DNA of 13,623 nt from the NCBI GenBank assembly GCA_937927905.1, contig CALFWP010000153.1:1-13623 (forward strand). Direction: 5' to 3'. The stretch is from an uncultured Neomegalonema sp. Its GTDB lineage: Bacteria > Pseudomonadota > Alphaproteobacteria > Rhodobacterales > Rhodobacteraceae. Positions 5,098 through 12,733 of the stretch are shown in pieces. Within the stretch, counting starts at the first letter, position 1, and the number at the start of each line of letters is the position of its first letter. The notes beneath the pieces are model-generated. The model saw nothing but the letters and a program-made list of their open reading frames with translations, was not told the origin of the DNA and did not search any database. A program made the translations under genes and the position numbers.

Positions 5098-7467
5098 TCA
5101 GTAATTGCCCTTGGCCCGCTCTTTTGTCGGGTCGAAATGGGCAAAGCGGCATACAGTTGCAGGTAGACGTTTCTGATGGCCGTCAAGCTGGCCTACCTCC
5201 AGAGCCGTGCCCTCTTCAGTAACAGTCACATCAACACGGGCGAGCGCGATAACCTTGCCTAGTATGGGCGACTTAACAGCCGAAGTGATCACCCCTACCT
5301 GTGCTTTACCAAGGCGAACACAATCTCCGTGTGCGGGAACATTGCCTCCCTCAATATCAAGACCAACCAGTTTGTCTCGCGGATTGGCTTTCCGGCGCTC
5401 GATTGCGTCACGTCCGATAAAGTCATCTTCCTGGGTTTTCAACGGCACCGTAAAGCCGATACCGGCCTCGAAAGGATCTGTCGTATCGTCAAAATCATAC
5501 CCGGCAAAAATCAGGCCGGCCTCGATCCGCAACATATCGAGCGCGTTCAGACCACAAGGGATCAGGCCGTGTTTTTGTCCCGCCTCCCAGATTGCATCAA
5601 ACACCTCAACCGCATCTCGCGGGTGACAGAAAACCTCATAACCCAATTCACCGGTATATCCGGTACGCGAGACAACAACCGCCGTACCCTGCAAGTCACC
5701 GATACGCGCCGGTGTAAAGCGGAACCATTCCAGTTCGGACATTGCCGGTTTATCGGGATTTGTCCAGAAAACCTCTTCCATAATCGCCCGCGACTTCGGC
5801 CCCTGCAGTGCGATGTTATGGAGCTGATCCGTCGAATTCCGCACCCAGGCCTGTAATCCGTGTTTTTCAGCCTGTTCACGCAACCAAAGCCCCGACGTGT
5901 CATTCCCGCCGATCCAACGGAACAGATCATCGCCAAGCCGGAAAACCGTGCCGTCATCAATCATACCGCCATGCTCATAGCACATAGCCGTGTACACCAC
6001 GCCGCCGACAGAAAGTTTTTTCATGTTCCGCGTGACACACATCTGCATCAGCTTTTCGGCATCGGGTCCGGTCACTTCATATTTACGGAGCGGCGACAAA
6101 TCCATAACCACCGCCTTTTCACGGCAGGCCCAGTATTCGTCAATTGCACCATGGTTGTTCATTTGTTGCGGCAGCCAATAACCGTTGTAAGCCACAAAGT
6201 CTCTGGTGTGCCGGGCAAAGCATTCGTGAAAACCCGTTTTCTTACTGTCTTCCAAATCTGCCTCCACGCTGGCACGGTACCCGACCGAGCGCTTGAATAG
6301 TTCATTTTCGCCGTAAACCCGTACCTGAATATCCGTCGGGTCCCAGCCGTTTGTCGCGTCAATATCCGAAGGGCAGGAGGTCGAAACACAGACCAGATCA
6401 TCCAGCGCCTGCATCATCAGATATTCGCCCGGGCGCGTGTAGGGATCGTCATGGGTAATCTGATGATGCGCATCCAAAGCCGTATTGTAAAAAAAGTTCA
6501 GCGCCGGCCAGCTGGCGCGCGGGTTCAGGCCGAACTTTGATGTCGCGCCATTGATATTATCCGTACAATTCAGATGCCCCGGATAGCCCGCATCTTCGTA
6601 ACCGCGCGCAGTGCAAGCCGCCCCAAACGTGTCATGGCGCATCACGTCATCACGCATCATCTCGACAAGCGGTTCCTGATCAACAGTCCAGTATTTCGAG
6701 AGCAGACCGGGCTGCGGGTATATCGCGCCATTCAGCGACCGTGTGGTTGTCGGGTCAATCTCGTGCTCGATCCCCTTATCCAGTTTGCGCTGAGAGAACG
6801 CCTGAAAATCCGAGCACTGGCGTCCCTGGACATCAACAATCTGTATCCATTGACCTTTTTTAACCTGATAGGCGTGGGCACGGCCCGGCAGGATATTAAC
6901 ATCCATCAGAGCGTCCGCAAGCGGATCAGGTGGCGCAAGGCGGTTTTTAGCATTCCTGCGCGTTGACCGTTTGACATAAACAATCAGATCCGTCGGCGCA
7001 TTCGTTTCATGGGGCTGCATTCGCGCGCCGATGGCGGCGATGATCAAAGTGCCGGATTCAGCGGCATGAAATGTTTCCATATCACCGGCACGCGACCCGG
7101 CGGTAAAAATCCGCACCGCCTCCGCTCTGCCGAGGTCAAGGCCCCTCTGATCCAATGCCGTTCGCAGAGCGCGGGCCGTTCGGTCACCTTCATTCAGAAG
7201 CGATTGTAAACCGGACGGCTCACCGGACGAGGATGCTCCGATCATCGCCGCCTTTGATAGTCCTGCAGTATTAAAAAATATCAGCTCAGCAGGTTGCAGG
7301 CCTTCGGGGTCCAGAACGGAAATCTCATCACACTCGTCAATATCCAAAGTCACCGAACCGAGTGCCGCTACAGGATACCGTTCCACATCTTCGGGCAGAA
7401 CTCTAAGACCGGGGATAAGTATACCGCCGCGCTCATAACCGGTCTCAAACTTTGAATAGAACCCCAT
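5098..7467 (-). CDS. tdm: Trimethylamine N-oxide demethylase (aldolase), DUF1989-GcvT fusion
   Basis: Tdm converts TMAO to dimethylamine and formaldehyde in the cytoplasm. The 789-residue chain has three parts. Residues 1-170 form an N-terminal module that I do not recognise. About residues 185-390 form a DUF1989 domain with three cysteines in conserved-looking settings: Cys218 (GRQCSDFQAF), Cys301 (LNCTDN) and Cys365 (STSCPSD). These probably bind the catalytic metal. About residues 430-785 form a GcvT-like folate-binding domain with MDLSPLRKYEV, RTGYTGELGYE and CGLNALDMLR. That half would accept formaldehyde onto tetrahydrofolate. This architecture is that of characterised bacterial TMAO demethylases, and the TMAO-type transporter directly upstream supports it. 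The ATG overlaps the permease stop by one base (TGATG), implying translational coupling. Other DUF1989-GcvT proteins of unknown substrate exist, so a related methylated amine remains possible. Confidence 0.88.
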   Translation of the reverse strand: MGFYSKFETGYERGGILIPGLRVLPEDVERYPVAALGSVTLDIDECDEISVLDPEGLQPAELIFFNTAGLSKAAMIGASSSGEPSGLQSLLNEGDRTARALRTALDQRGLDLGRAEAVRIFTAGSRAGDMETFHAAESGTLIIAAIGARMQPHETNAPTDLIVYVKRSTRRNAKNRLAPPDPLADALMDVNILPGRAHAYQVKKGQWIQIVDVQGRQCSDFQAFSQRKLDKGIEHEIDPTTTRSLNGAIYPQPGLLSKYWTVDQEPLVEMMRDDVMRHDTFGAACTARGYEDAGYPGHLNCTDNINGATSKFGLNPRASWPALNFFYNTALDAHHQITHDDPYTRPGEYLMMQALDDLVCVSTSCPSDIDATNGWDPTDIQVRVYGENELFKRSVGYRASVEADLEDSKKTGFHECFARHTRDFVAYNGYWLPQQMNNHGAIDEYWACREKAVVMDLSPLRKYEVTGPDAEKLMQMCVTRNMKKLSVGGVVYTAMCYEHGGMIDDGTVFRLGDDLFRWIGGNDTSGLWLREQAEKHGLQAWVRNSTDQLHNIALQGPKSRAIMEEVFWTNPDKPAMSELEWFRFTPARIGDLQGTAVVVSRTGYTGELGYEVFCHPRDAVEVFDAIWEAGQKHGLIPCGLNALDMLRIEAGLIFAGYDFDDTTDPFEAGIGFTVPLKTQEDDFIGRDAIERRKANPRDKLVGLDIEGGNVPAHGDCVRLGKAQVGVITSAVKSPILGKVIALARVDVTVTEEGTALEVGQLDGHQKRLPATVCRFAHFDPTKERAKGNY

Positions 7468-9689
7468 CAGCCTATTCCCAATTGTTTTTTGCGTTCATTG
7501 GCCCACGATCCGATAATCCGGTCAGCGATAATCCCCAGCGCGGCTATAAAGAAACCGGCGAGAATACCGCGCCCGAAATTCTGTGTCGAAATCGAGCGGA
7601 CCACTTCCTGTCCCAGATCGGTAGACCCGATCAGCGCGGTAATCGCGGTCATCGCAAGCGCCATCATGATTGTCTGATTGAGGCCCAGCATGATTTCGGG
7701 AATGGCAACGGGTAATTCGACTTTCCAGAGCCGTTGCCACTTTGTCGTGCCATTTGCGATCGCCGCTTCGACCGTGACCTGAGGAATACGTTTTAGCCCG
7801 AGGTAAGTATACCGGATCGCCGGAACCATTGCGTAAGGGATGATAGCAAACACATTTGCAAAATCACCGACCCTGAACAACATAATCGCGGGGATCAGAT
7901 AAATAAAGGACGGGAAAGTTTGCAGCGTATCACACACCGGCATCAGTATTTTTGCGAACCTGTCCGAACGCGCGGCCCATATACCGAGGGGTACACCAAT
8001 CAGCACGCATAATAGCGCTGCGATGAGAACCAGATAGGTGGTCTTCATCGTCTCTTCCCAGAAACCCGTCACAATAAAAGAGGCCATCAATGAGAGGCAT
8101 AACAACAATACGGATAAACCGCCGTAGCGCCATGCGGCGGCACCAACTACAAAAACGAACACCGGCCAGGGCATCCACAAGAAAAAATTCCGTACAGGTA
8201 TCAGGAAATTCAACGTCACCCAGTCGCGTATCGGATTGATATAATCAAACGCGTTTTTGTTGAATTCACGGATACCGCCATCCATCCACCGCGCAAGGAC
8301 CTTAGGGTCAAACAGCGTCACTTTCCCCTCGGCACCGGTATAGACTAGCTTGGAGGGTGGAATAACCACATCACGAAACCAGATCGCCGCGATGTAAGTG
8401 AGCACAAGAACGATGAGAAAAATCAGCATGTGCTTATGTTGCTGACCCCATGACTTTACAGCGGCAAAGTGGTCCGTCTCTTTATCAGCATACCCCTGTG
8501 TCAACCGGTCCAGCACAATCGCAACCACGGAAATCGCAATACCAAGTTCAATCGCCGTCCCAAGTTTCAACTGCTGCAGGGAATATAACAGCTTATGTCC
8601 CAGCCCTTGCGCACCGGCAATTGAAGCGATCACAACCATGGCAAACGTCTGCATCACAACCTGATTGATGCCCAGCATCAGGGTACGTTTCCCGGATGGA
8701 AGCGCTACTTTCCAAAGGGATTGACTGCGGGTGCAGCCGGACATTTTTCCGGATTCAATAATCTCTTCCGGCACGGTTTGTAAGGCAAGTATGGTACAGC
8801 GCGCCATCGGCGGCATGGCGAAAACAACTGTCGCAATCAATGCCGTCACCGGACCAAGCGCGAAAAGAGCGGCCACCGGCGCAAGATAGGCCATATGCGG
8901 TACAGCCTGCATCAGATCAAAAACCGGCGTTATAATCCTTGCTGCCAGTTTTGAGCGTGTCACCCAGATGCCCAGAACAACACCGATAAAGGCCGCCATC
9001 GGTACAGCCACGACAACAATTGTCATCGTGCGCATTGTATCCTTCCAGACATTGAACAGCGCCAGATAAACCATGCTCAGCGCACAGAGAAGCGCCAGCC
9101 TCCAACCGCCGATCCAATGACCGAGCAAGGCAATACCCACAGCAATGGCAACCCACGGAACAGGGCCATATAAAGCCTTAGCACCAATGTCTTTCAGCAG
9201 ACCGGACAGCGTCTTCGGCAGTGACGTAATCGCTTCCGGCGCAGCATCTCCCAGAAAAAATGCCAGAAAGATTGGTGACAAAAAAAGAACGCAGGCAATA
9301 AAGGCATTGCGCAGTGTCGAGACATAAGACACGACTCCGGCCAGAATAATCGCTAACCAAATCCAAGCGATATTCGCATGGCCGCGATAGAGCACATATT
9401 CGGCCCATTTCACAGGTGCCTTCAGCGCTTCCCCGATTGCACGGGTGATATCTTTAAACGCGATCCCGAAAATCGTCGCCTCGGATTTCAGCCATTCAAT
9501 GCGCGTGGTCAACCATTCTTCGGCAGGAATTTCCCATTCCGGCCACCAGCGATCCGGCAATACTCCGGGCATTATGACATGAAACAGGAGAGCAAGAAGT
9601 GTGATGGCGAACACAGATGCCCAATAGGACGGCATTTTAAACGCCGCATCCGTCTTTACTTTATGCCCGTTCGCTGTCGCGTCCGTCAT
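7467..9689 (-). CDS. tmoW: TMAO/betaine-type ABC transporter permease, two fused membrane domains
   Basis: This inner-membrane component belongs to the ProW/OpuAB class of quaternary-amine ABC importers. The 740-residue chain contains two homologous permease halves. The first conserved block (about residues 215-400) includes AVPHMAYLAPVAALF and the ATPase-contacting loop ESGKMSG...LWKVALPSGKRTLMLGINQ. The second (about 545-725) includes TFPSFIYLIPAIMLF and EAAIANG...LWKVELPVAIPEIMLGLNQ. Ordinary ProW proteins carry one such half and pair as homodimers, so here one chain supplies both. A large hydrophobic N-terminal region (about 20-205) and a periplasmic-looking segment (about 440-495) are extra. 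The start overlaps the ATPase stop by four bases (ATGA), and the stop overlaps the tdm start. The TMAO assignment rests on neighbouring tdm and tmoX; glycine betaine is the main alternative substrate. Confidence 0.87.
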   Translation of the reverse strand: MTDATANGHKVKTDAAFKMPSYWASVFAITLLALLFHVIMPGVLPDRWWPEWEIPAEEWLTTRIEWLKSEATIFGIAFKDITRAIGEALKAPVKWAEYVLYRGHANIAWIWLAIILAGVVSYVSTLRNAFIACVLFLSPIFLAFFLGDAAPEAITSLPKTLSGLLKDIGAKALYGPVPWVAIAVGIALLGHWIGGWRLALLCALSMVYLALFNVWKDTMRTMTIVVVAVPMAAFIGVVLGIWVTRSKLAARIITPVFDLMQAVPHMAYLAPVAALFALGPVTALIATVVFAMPPMARCTILALQTVPEEIIESGKMSGCTRSQSLWKVALPSGKRTLMLGINQVVMQTFAMVVIASIAGAQGLGHKLLYSLQQLKLGTAIELGIAISVVAIVLDRLTQGYADKETDHFAAVKSWGQQHKHMLIFLIVLVLTYIAAIWFRDVVIPPSKLVYTGAEGKVTLFDPKVLARWMDGGIREFNKNAFDYINPIRDWVTLNFLIPVRNFFLWMPWPVFVFVVGAAAWRYGGLSVLLLCLSLMASFIVTGFWEETMKTTYLVLIAALLCVLIGVPLGIWAARSDRFAKILMPVCDTLQTFPSFIYLIPAIMLFRVGDFANVFAIIPYAMVPAIRYTYLGLKRIPQVTVEAAIANGTTKWQRLWKVELPVAIPEIMLGLNQTIMMALAMTAITALIGSTDLGQEVVRSISTQNFGRGILAGFFIAALGIIADRIIGSWANERKKQLGIG

Positions 9690-10708
9690 GCTGCATCCCG
9701 GCTGAATATTGTTTTAGCGACATCTTCACGGGTCACAGAACCAACAATCATGCCCGTTTCATCCGTGACCGCCAGCGGTCCGTCCGCAGTCAGAACCTGT
9801 TCGGCCACCGTTCCGATTTTAGCCGATTGCGCCACGCTGCCCGCTGCAGCCGGATCAACCGGTTTCATGATGGTACCTACAGAAACAATCCGCTCCCGCG
9901 GTGCATTACGCGCAAATTCGGCGACATAATCATCCGCAGGATTAAGAACAATCCGTTCCGGTGTGTCGAGCTGCACCATCCTCCCGTCTTTCATAATCCC
10001 GATACGGTCAGCCAGCTTTGTCGCCTCTTCAAAATCATGCGTGATAAATACAATCGTCTTTTTTAGCTTTTGTTGCAGGCGCATGAATTCATCCTGCATT
10101 TCAGCCCTGATCAGAGGGTCCAAAGCACTGAAAGGTTCATCCAGAAACCAGATATCCGGTTCAACCGCCAAACTTCGTGCAATGCCGACCCGCTGCTGTT
10201 GTCCCCCCGACAGCTCACGCGGAAAATAACTTTCACGGCCCTGTAAACCGACCAGTTCGATCATATCTTTTGCGCGCTGTACGCGCTCGGCTTTGTCCAT
10301 CCCCTGAACTTCTAGAGGAAATGCCACATTTTCCAAAACATCCCGGTTCGGCAGAAGACCGAAACTCTGAAATACCATGCCCATTTTATGGCGTCGGATA
10401 TCGATCAGTTCACGTTCGGAAACTTTCAGAAGGTCACGCCCTTCATACTCCATCTCTCCTGCGGTAGGATCGTTGAGACGCGTAATGCACCGGATCAGAG
10501 TGGATTTTCCTGACCCAGATAAGCCCATAATAATCAGAATTTCACCGGCATGGACATCAAAGGACACGTCCTGAACCGCCCCGATATACCCACCCTCTTT
10601 CAATGCTTCTGCAGTGGGCGCACCATTGTGGCGCTTCATGAAACGTTTTGGATTATCGCCGAAAATTTTCCAGATATTACGGCATTTTATCTGGACCTCA
10701 GATGTCAT
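9686..10708 (-). CDS. tmoV: TMAO/betaine-type ABC transporter ATP-binding protein
   Basis: This cytoplasmic ATPase energises the importer and belongs to the ProV/OpuAA group. The 340-residue chain shows all nucleotide-binding motifs: Walker A GLSGSGKST (62-70), Q-loop VFQSFGLLP (Gln114), signature LSGGQQQR (from 166), Walker B WFLDEP (about 187-192), the D-loop SALD, and the switch histidine in ITHDFEEA (His224). The roughly 20-residue insertion before the first core strand (KRFMKRHNGAPTAEAL) is typical of quaternary-amine transporter ATPases. The C-terminal 70 residues resemble a CBS-type regulatory segment; only one clear repeat (PLAVTDETGMIVGSVTREDV) is recognisable. In ProV/OpuA relatives that region senses ionic strength. 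The ATG at 10708 has a weak GGGG sequence nine bases upstream. It is separated from tmoX by 80 bp containing a stem-loop and overlaps tmoW by four bases. Confidence 0.92.
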   Translation of the reverse strand: MTSEVQIKCRNIWKIFGDNPKRFMKRHNGAPTAEALKEGGYIGAVQDVSFDVHAGEILIIMGLSGSGKSTLIRCITRLNDPTAGEMEYEGRDLLKVSERELIDIRRHKMGMVFQSFGLLPNRDVLENVAFPLEVQGMDKAERVQRAKDMIELVGLQGRESYFPRELSGGQQQRVGIARSLAVEPDIWFLDEPFSALDPLIRAEMQDEFMRLQQKLKKTIVFITHDFEEATKLADRIGIMKDGRMVQLDTPERIVLNPADDYVAEFARNAPRERIVSVGTIMKPVDPAAAGSVAQSAKIGTVAEQVLTADGPLAVTDETGMIVGSVTREDVAKTIFSRDAA

Positions 10709-10744
10709 CTGGCAATGCCCCGATCAAATAAACAAAGTAAATCA

Positions 10745-10768
10745 GGCCGGGCAATAAGCCGCCCGGCC
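10745..10768 (-). promoter_or_regulatory. Intercistronic stem-loop between tmoX and tmoV
   Basis: GGCCGGGC (10745-10752) and GCCCGGCC (10761-10768) form a perfect 8-bp all-GC stem with an eight-base loop, 20 bases after the tmoX stop. In the mRNA it is followed by a T-rich but interrupted run (TGATTTACTTTGTTTATTT). This could be a leaky terminator or a 3' stabiliser that gives more binding protein than transporter, as is common in ABC import operons. Confidence 0.55.
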
Positions 10769-10788
10769 CTTCATAGAAAAGTTATTGA

Positions 10789-11724
10789 TTACCAGCTGGC
10801 AACAACATCCGCGTTGTCTTCGATCCACTTTTCAGCGGCTTCTTCAGGCTCCATACCGTCAACGTCAACCAGGAGAGCCGCAGCAGCAATCTGTGAATTG
10901 GAGAAGTCAACATTTTGCATCACGCTCCATGCGCCCGGGTATTTTTCTGCCAGACCGGACCATGCAGCCTTTTTCAGCCAGCCGCTATGCGGTGCGCCGC
11001 AATCGCCTGTTGCGTTCGGGTTCGGACCCCATTCTTTGACTTCGTTACAGGCCGCAGAAGGTGCGGGGAAGTCAACGAACTGACCTTCGAACTTGGACTC
11101 AATGAAATTCGGCGTCCAGTTGAACAGAACGATCGGCTCTTTACGGTCATAGGCGGATTGCAGCTCAGCCCAGAGGGTCGCGGCCTGTCCGACATTGATG
11201 GCCTCAAAGTTCATTTCAAGCGCATCAATGCGGTCCGCGTAGTTCTTGCCCCAGTCTGCAGGCGGCCCGACAAAGCGGCCTTTCGGCTTGGTTTCAGCTG
11301 TCGCGAATTGCTCTGCACAGCGGTCCAGCCCCTGCCACGACCCTGCACCCGGGCATGTTTCCAGAACGTAATTCGGAATCCACCATTCCTCACGCGTGAG
11401 TGCAGAGTGCGTGCCGGCATCAATCATGCCATTCTCAACCGCCTTTTCAAAGGCCGACTTCATGGACCCTTCCCAGGCCTCGACCTGGAAGTGCATGTCA
11501 CCATCCGCAATGGCCTGGAACTGCAATTGGCTGTCCGATGGCGCATATTCCACCGTGTAGCCTTTTTCCTCAAGAACTTTGCCCACCACGTAGGACAGCA
11601 CAAGCTGGCTGGTCCAGTTGTTCTGTACGATGATGATCGGATCATCCGATTCCGCTTCCGCGAATGCGGCAACCGGCATTGCGATAACCGCTGCAGCGGC
11701 GATACCCTTAATAACGTTCTTCAT
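10789..11724 (-). CDS. tmoX: Periplasmic TMAO-binding protein of ABC transporter
   Basis: This is the substrate-capturing periplasmic subunit, of the OpuAC/ProX-like type. The 311-residue precursor starts with a signal peptide (MKNVIKG, then an Ala-rich core) cleaved near AFA at residue 22. The mature protein shows the alternating motifs of this family: NNWTSQ (Trp37), VEAWEGS (Trp84), REEWWIPNY (Trp114, Trp115), DWGKNY (Trp158) and FNWTPNF (Trp203). These tryptophans form the aromatic cage that binds quaternary or N-oxide amines in characterised homologues. Four cysteines (CPG, RCAE, ACNE, GDCG) could form disulfides. The ATG at 11724 has an AAGGGAG ribosome-binding site. The gene lies 75 bp after the DUF1330 gene and 80 bp before tmoV. 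TMAO is assigned because tdm is in the same operon; glycine betaine or choline would be the alternatives on sequence alone. Confidence 0.88.
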   Translation of the reverse strand: MKNVIKGIAAAAVIAMPVAAFAEAESDDPIIIVQNNWTSQLVLSYVVGKVLEEKGYTVEYAPSDSQLQFQAIADGDMHFQVEAWEGSMKSAFEKAVENGMIDAGTHSALTREEWWIPNYVLETCPGAGSWQGLDRCAEQFATAETKPKGRFVGPPADWGKNYADRIDALEMNFEAINVGQAATLWAELQSAYDRKEPIVLFNWTPNFIESKFEGQFVDFPAPSAACNEVKEWGPNPNATGDCGAPHSGWLKKAAWSGLAEKYPGAWSVMQNVDFSNSQIAAAALLVDVDGMEPEEAAEKWIEDNADVVASW

Positions 11725-11742
11725 TGTTTTCTCCCTTGTTCC

Positions 11743-11757
11743 GGCGGACGGGCCGCC
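11743..11757 (-). promoter_or_regulatory. Small GC hairpin in the tmoX leader
   Basis: GGCGG (11743-11747) and CCGCC (11753-11757) can pair around a five-base loop, about 18 bases before the tmoX start codon and directly upstream of its GGGAG ribosome-binding site. The 75-bp gap it lies in (11725-11799) shows no clear promoter. The stem is short and its function is uncertain. Confidence 0.3.
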
Positions 11758-11799
11758 TTGTTTGAATTCCAGGCCGCTCTTGATGGCGGTTTAAAATAC

Positions 11800-12090
11800 T
11801 CAAAGTCCCTCCACTATAGTCTGGAGGCCGTTTGACGCCGCCTGCCGCATGGCGCGGACAGGGGCGTATTCTTCACTGTGATACCAGTCCTTCGCAGCCT
11901 GCAACGTCGGAAAGCGGATCACAACAGTGCGTTCACCGATGCTATCGCCTTCAAAGTGTTCAGCAGGACCGCCGCGAACGAGATATTCACCGCCATATTT
12001 CGCGACAATCGGCGACACTGCGGCCACGTAATCCTTATATGCTTCCGGATCAGTAACGTTTATTTGAGCAATCACATATCCGGATGACAT
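11800..12090 (-). CDS. DUF1330 domain protein
   Basis: This 96-residue protein is a DUF1330 member, a small dimeric ferredoxin-like (alpha/beta-barrel) family without a settled activity. Recognisable elements are YVIAQINVTDPEAYKDY at the N-terminus, IVAKYGGEYLVRGGP with the conserved glycine pair, ERTVVIRFPTLQAAKDWYHSEEY, and a final arginine-containing helix (PVRAMR). The length is full for the family. The ATG at 12090 lies five bases after the upstream stop codon, and its AGGAG ribosome-binding site lies inside the end of the upstream gene, so the two are translationally linked. It precedes tmoX by 75 bp. Its presence inside the methylamine/TMAO operon suggests a part in that metabolism, but no substrate can be named from sequence. 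Confidence 0.88.
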   Translation of the reverse strand: MSSGYVIAQINVTDPEAYKDYVAAVSPIVAKYGGEYLVRGGPAEHFEGDSIGERTVVIRFPTLQAAKDWYHSEEYAPVRAMRQAASNGLQTIVEGL

Positions 12091-12095
12091 ATCGT

Positions 12096-12689
12096 TCAGG
12101 CTCCTTTGGGTGCCGGATCAGCAGTGGATTTGGTCCAATCCGGCTCAAATCCCAGGATGACAGTTGATTCGGACAAAGCCGGATTAAACAGCATATTATG
12201 CCAGTAAGTAGACTGATGGAGCGGATTATGCTCGGTAAGGACCCAAACCTTACAGACAACATCAAATGTCTGGCGAAACGCTTCAAAGCGCAACGTACAA
12301 CGCTCAGCAGCCCGAATTTCGGCCGCCCCTTTTGAACCGGGCGGGAATGTCGAGGTCAGAATATCAGAAAATGTATCAGCCTTCTGGTAATACGCCTCAC
12401 TAAACAAACGGATTGCATTCTCACGACGCTGTGCCGGATCGTGAGTCTTACGCACCATGTGGCGGAATTCTTCCGTCATGCCGTTTGCAATCGTCTTATT
12501 CATGACCGTGATAATATGACCTAGTGGTGCATCCTCACCGATCAGAGTCAGCTCAGGCGTTATACCGTCGGATGGCCGGCCCAAATCCTCGCGCATCATC
12601 ATCTGACGGATACGGCACTGCCAACGCAGAAAACTGTCGCGAAGGACAGCTCCCTCATTGTTACGCGGCAAACTGTGTGCGGGGATCAT
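12096..12689 (-). CDS. Unrecognised ~197-residue cytoplasmic protein in TMAO operon
   Basis: I do not recognise this protein. It has no signal peptide or membrane helix, and is mixed alpha/beta with a helical middle. Notable segments are RDSFLRWQCRIRQMMMRED near the start, APLGHIITVMNKT, an acidic/aromatic helix around LFSEAYYQKADTF, AAERCTLRFEAFRQTFDVVCK, and an unusual histidine/tryptophan/asparagine-rich patch (EHNPLHQSTYWHNMLFNP) followed by ILGFEPDW. That patch could be a binding site, but this is a guess. I prefer the ATG at 12689, which is preceded by GGGGGG and overlaps the end of a mini-ORF (ATGA). A GTG at 12704 would add five residues but has no ribosome-binding site and lies inside a hairpin stem. 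The gene is five bases upstream of the DUF1330 gene and clearly part of the operon. Confidence 0.82.
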   Translation of the reverse strand: MIPAHSLPRNNEGAVLRDSFLRWQCRIRQMMMREDLGRPSDGITPELTLIGEDAPLGHIITVMNKTIANGMTEEFRHMVRKTHDPAQRRENAIRLFSEAYYQKADTFSDILTSTFPPGSKGAAEIRAAERCTLRFEAFRQTFDVVCKVWVLTEHNPLHQSTYWHNMLFNPALSESTVILGFEPDWTKSTADPAPKGA

Positions 12690-12707
12690 AATAGCCCCCC
12701 GCACACA
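12674..12707 (-). promoter_or_regulatory. 11-bp hairpin enclosing a start codon (translational switch candidate)
   Basis: TGTGTGCGGGG at 12674-12684 is the exact reverse complement of CCCCGCACACA at 12697-12707, giving an 11-bp GC-rich stem with a 12-base loop (12685-12696). In the minus-strand mRNA the loop contains the AUG of the ~197-residue gene (12687-12689), and most of its G-rich ribosome-binding site is in or beside the stem. No T-tract follows, so this is not a terminator. Translation of the overlapping mini-ORF would melt it. Confidence 0.6.
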
Positions 12708-12733
12708 TTGATATGTCCGGCACCTGCTGCCAT
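12686..12733 (-). CDS. 15-codon mini-ORF bridging two operon genes
   Basis: On the minus strand an ATG at 12733 opens a 15-codon frame with the product MAAGAGHINVCGGLL, closed by TGA at 12688-12686. The ATG overlaps the stop of the upstream 137-residue gene (TGATG), and the TGA overlaps the preferred start of the downstream gene (ATGA). A GGAAG sequence five bases upstream could act as ribosome-binding site. A ribosome reading it would run through one arm and the loop of the hairpin at 12674-12707. Translation is inferred, not shown; chance origin is possible because the frame is so short. Whether the peptide itself matters or only the act of translation is unknown. Confidence 0.4.
   Translation of the reverse strand: MAAGAGHINVCGGLL

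Noticed and set aside
7467..11724. Ordinary glycine betaine transporter (proVWX/opuA)
   Set aside because: Sequence alone allows it, but translational coupling of the permease to a DUF1989-GcvT demethylase and linkage to mgsC make TMAO the better assignment.
11808..11827. CCTCCA/TGGAGG inverted repeat at the end of the DUF1330 gene as a terminator
   Set aside because: The stem is only six pairs, sits within the last codons, and is followed by a poor T-run; too weak to call.
10915..11835. 306-codon open frame on the plus strand opposite tmoX
   Set aside because: It lies entirely antisense to the well-supported tmoX gene and the adjacent DUF1330 end, has no recognisable motif, and looks like a codon-bias shadow.
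12690..12704. GTG start at 12704 for the ~197-residue gene
   Set aside because: It has no ribosome-binding site and would be buried in the stem of the hairpin, while the ATG at 12689 is preceded by GGGGGG and overlaps the mini-ORF stop.
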